A DNA stretch of 64,000 nucleotides, taken from contig NZ_LMNA01000012.1 of the NCBI RefSeq assembly GCF_001422445.1, positions 372,001-436,000 on the forward strand, in the 5' to 3' direction. A model generated the notes under the pieces. The model was not told the DNA's origin. It ran no database searches and saw only the letters and a program-made list of their open reading frames with translations. This DNA comes from Pseudorhodoferax sp. Leaf274. GTDB taxonomy: Bacteria > Pseudomonadota > Gammaproteobacteria > Burkholderiales > Burkholderiaceae_C. The position numbers and the translations under genes are program-made. Positions 62,738-64,000 of the stretch are shown here, piece after piece. Numbering within the stretch: position 1 is the first letter of the stretch; each line of letters begins with the position of its first letter.

Positions 62738-62977
62738 ATGGCGAATCAACCCAACCAGACCACCGGCGGCACCAACCAGGACAAGTCTGCACAGCAGACA
62801 CAGGCCCAACCGAACCAGGGCGGTCAACAAGGCCAGGGCGGCAAGCCCCAGGACCAGCAGCAACAGGCTGGCGGGAACAAGGCAGGCCAGCAGGATCAGC
62901 AGGGTCAGAAGGGGCACCCACCCGGCGCCACCCAGGGCGACAACCCGAACAAGCAGACGGGCGGCAAGTCGCAATAA
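62738..62977 (+). CDS. Gln/Gly/Asn-rich disordered hydrophilic protein
   Basis: A 79-residue protein made almost entirely of Gln, Gly, Asn, Lys, Thr and Pro, with no hydrophobic core, aromatic residues or Cys. Composition resembles bacterial hydrophilins and stress-induced disordered proteins. AAGGAGA six nt before the ATG strongly supports translation. No signal peptide, so it stays in the cytoplasm. No family is recognised. Confidence 0.75.
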   Translation: MANQPNQTTGGTNQDKSAQQTQAQPNQGGQQGQGGKPQDQQQQAGGNKAGQQDQQGQKGHPPGATQGDNPNKQTGGKSQ

Positions 62978-63094
62978 CGCGTTCCAGTGACCGGGCCATC
63001 GCCTACGGGCGGTGCGCCGGTCGAGCGGCGATGTTCTCGAGCGCCGCAGCCCGGCCGTTGCGGCGGGGGCATGGACCGAGCCTACGGACGCTGG

Positions 63095-63112
63095 AAACGC
63101 CCCAGGGCGTTT
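63095..63112. terminator. Bidirectional hairpin between two convergent small genes
   Basis: AAACGCC (63095-63101) and GGCGTTT (63106-63112), loop CCAG, with flanking CTGG/CCAG that can extend pairing. It sits between the plus-strand Q-rich gene and the minus-strand secreted-protein gene and has A/T ends on both sides. Confidence 0.55.
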
Positions 63113-63132
63113 GACCAGCTCGGCGGATCAGA

Positions 63133-63558
63133 TCACTTGGCGGGCGCGGACGGCTTCATTTCGCCCACGCCACCCTTCTTGTCGGCCTTCTCGCCATTGG
63201 CTTCCGCAGACGGCGTAGGAGCAGCCTTGCGCTCTGCCGCCGTGCCGCGTCCTGCGGCATCGGTAGAACCGGTTGAAGGTTTGCGCTCAGCCGGCATGCG
63301 CGCCTTCTCGCCCATCGACTCGGTCGTCGGCGCGGGTGCCTTGCCGCTCGGGGCTGGGCCGCTCTTGGGGGCCATGCCGGGCGCATCGGTGCCGGCCATG
63401 CCGGCCTTGGGGCCTGCCGGTGCCGTGCCCTTTTCTCCGTTGGCCTGCGCCGAAGGGGTCGGCGCGCTCTTGGAGCCTCCCGTGTCGCTCTGTGCGAACG
63501 CCTGCATGCTTGCCGCCTGGGCCAGAACCAAGCCCGTTGCCAAAATCAGCTTCTTCAT
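63133..63558 (-). CDS. Secreted disordered Pro/Ala/Lys-rich protein
   Basis: A 141-residue protein with a clear Sec signal (MKKLILATGLVLAQAASMQA, cleavage after AFA) and a low-complexity mature part rich in Pro, Ala, Gly, Lys and Ser. A block APTPSAxANGEK appears twice, near residues 32 and 113. AAAGGAAG lies five nt before ATG 63558, which fixes the start; codons further upstream in the same frame are not protein-like. No family or catalytic motif is recognised. Confidence 0.75.
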   Translation of the reverse strand: MKKLILATGLVLAQAASMQAFAQSDTGGSKSAPTPSAQANGEKGTAPAGPKAGMAGTDAPGMAPKSGPAPSGKAPAPTTESMGEKARMPAERKPSTGSTDAAGRGTAAERKAAPTPSAEANGEKADKKGGVGEMKPSAPAK

Positions 63559-64000
63559 TTCGCTTCCTTTTTGATGTGATCCGCTGCACCGAACGTGGCG
63601 CCGTTGGGAACCCCACCAGCCTAAGAAGCCGTGCGGTGCGGGGCAGTAGGACGGGAGGCAGTCGGTACGCAAGCCACACGTGCGCTTGGACCTTGCTCGG
63701 CAACGTCGATGTCGGCAACTGCGGCCCATCCGCCCGACGCGGGCGGCCATGAAACGCCGTCCTTGAGCTGCCTGGCCGTTGGTGTCTTCCGACTTGTGCC
63801 TGTCACACGTGGGCAACCCTGTGGACAACCGATAGGGCAACTGCGGGGATCGTTGACTGGCGCGGCCTGCACCGCGGTGCCCGAAAAACAGGCGATTCGG
63901 ACTGCCGGTGGGCGCAGGTGGCCGATGTGGCCCCGAGCAAGTGGCTACACCTGCCATCGGTGGCGCAGAAAGCACAAAGGGCTAGGTCCTTGTGAGACCT
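63559..64000. other. Intergenic, no gene recognised
   Basis: 442 bp to the window end. Both strands have open frames but their codon content is not protein-like. It must hold the promoter of the minus-strand secreted-protein gene; nothing else can be supported. Confidence 0.5.

Noticed and set aside
63820-63828. TGTGGACAA resembling a DnaA box
   Set aside because: One mismatch to the consensus, a single copy, and no AT-rich region, dnaA or dnaN nearby; not evidence of an origin.

Overview
This is a high-GC chromosomal segment of a betaproteobacterium. The gene content and order suggest Burkholderiales, most likely Comamonadaceae (an Acidovorax, Hydrogenophaga or Variovorax-type organism). 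The pointers are a Tat-exported PhoX phosphatase, a TctDE/TctBA tricarboxylate system, a 3-hydroxybutyrate oligomer hydrolase, a DUF4148 protein, and a nirBD / nitrite channel / protein kinase-phosphatase operon. No tRNA, rRNA, CRISPR array or transposase is visible.

Layout. 1-5.1 kb: the end of a lytic transglycosylase, parC, then convergent phoX behind a PHO-box-like site. 5.1-17.9 kb: a minus-strand operon (DUF2126 transglutaminase, fused ATP-grasp/Alpha-E protein, second transglutaminase, RidA) and a plus-strand pair (separate ATP-grasp and Alpha-E proteins), with comEC between them. These are two versions of a predicted peptide amide-bond-forming and -cleaving system whose chemistry is unproven. 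17.9-24.6 kb: a large GGDEF/EAL protein, small hypothetical genes, an I78-type inhibitor, a 40-residue lipoprotein, Hsp15 and a PAS/sigma-54 activator. 24.7-32.9 kb: a protein combining a DyP-type peroxidase domain with a degenerate P450-like domain, converging on a class III cyclase/ATPase/TPR protein, then an iron-sulfur photolyase. 33.0-37.2 kb: tctD-tctE-tctB-tctA without tctC, closed by a strong terminator. 37.3-46.6 kb: a translationally coupled type I restriction-modification locus (hsdM, hsdS, AlbA_2/ATPase gene, hsdR, metallopeptidase), followed by an orphan Phd-type antitoxin. 47.0-52.5 kb (minus): nirB-nirD-nitrite channel-PP2C/kinase, preceded by an excellent sigma-54 promoter and a leader of about 220 nt. 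52.9-61.95 kb: a SYLF lipoprotein, a Liv-type ABC transporter whose permease genes are separated by a 450 bp palindromic insertion, a 3HB-oligomer hydrolase and an alpha/beta hydrolase. 62.2-63.6 kb: three small secreted or disordered proteins.

The strongest candidates for something new are the DyP-P450 chimera at 24.7-28.2 kb, the doubled ATP-grasp/Alpha-E/transglutaminase system, and the control region of the nitrite operon. Families were assigned by reading motifs; no database search was run.
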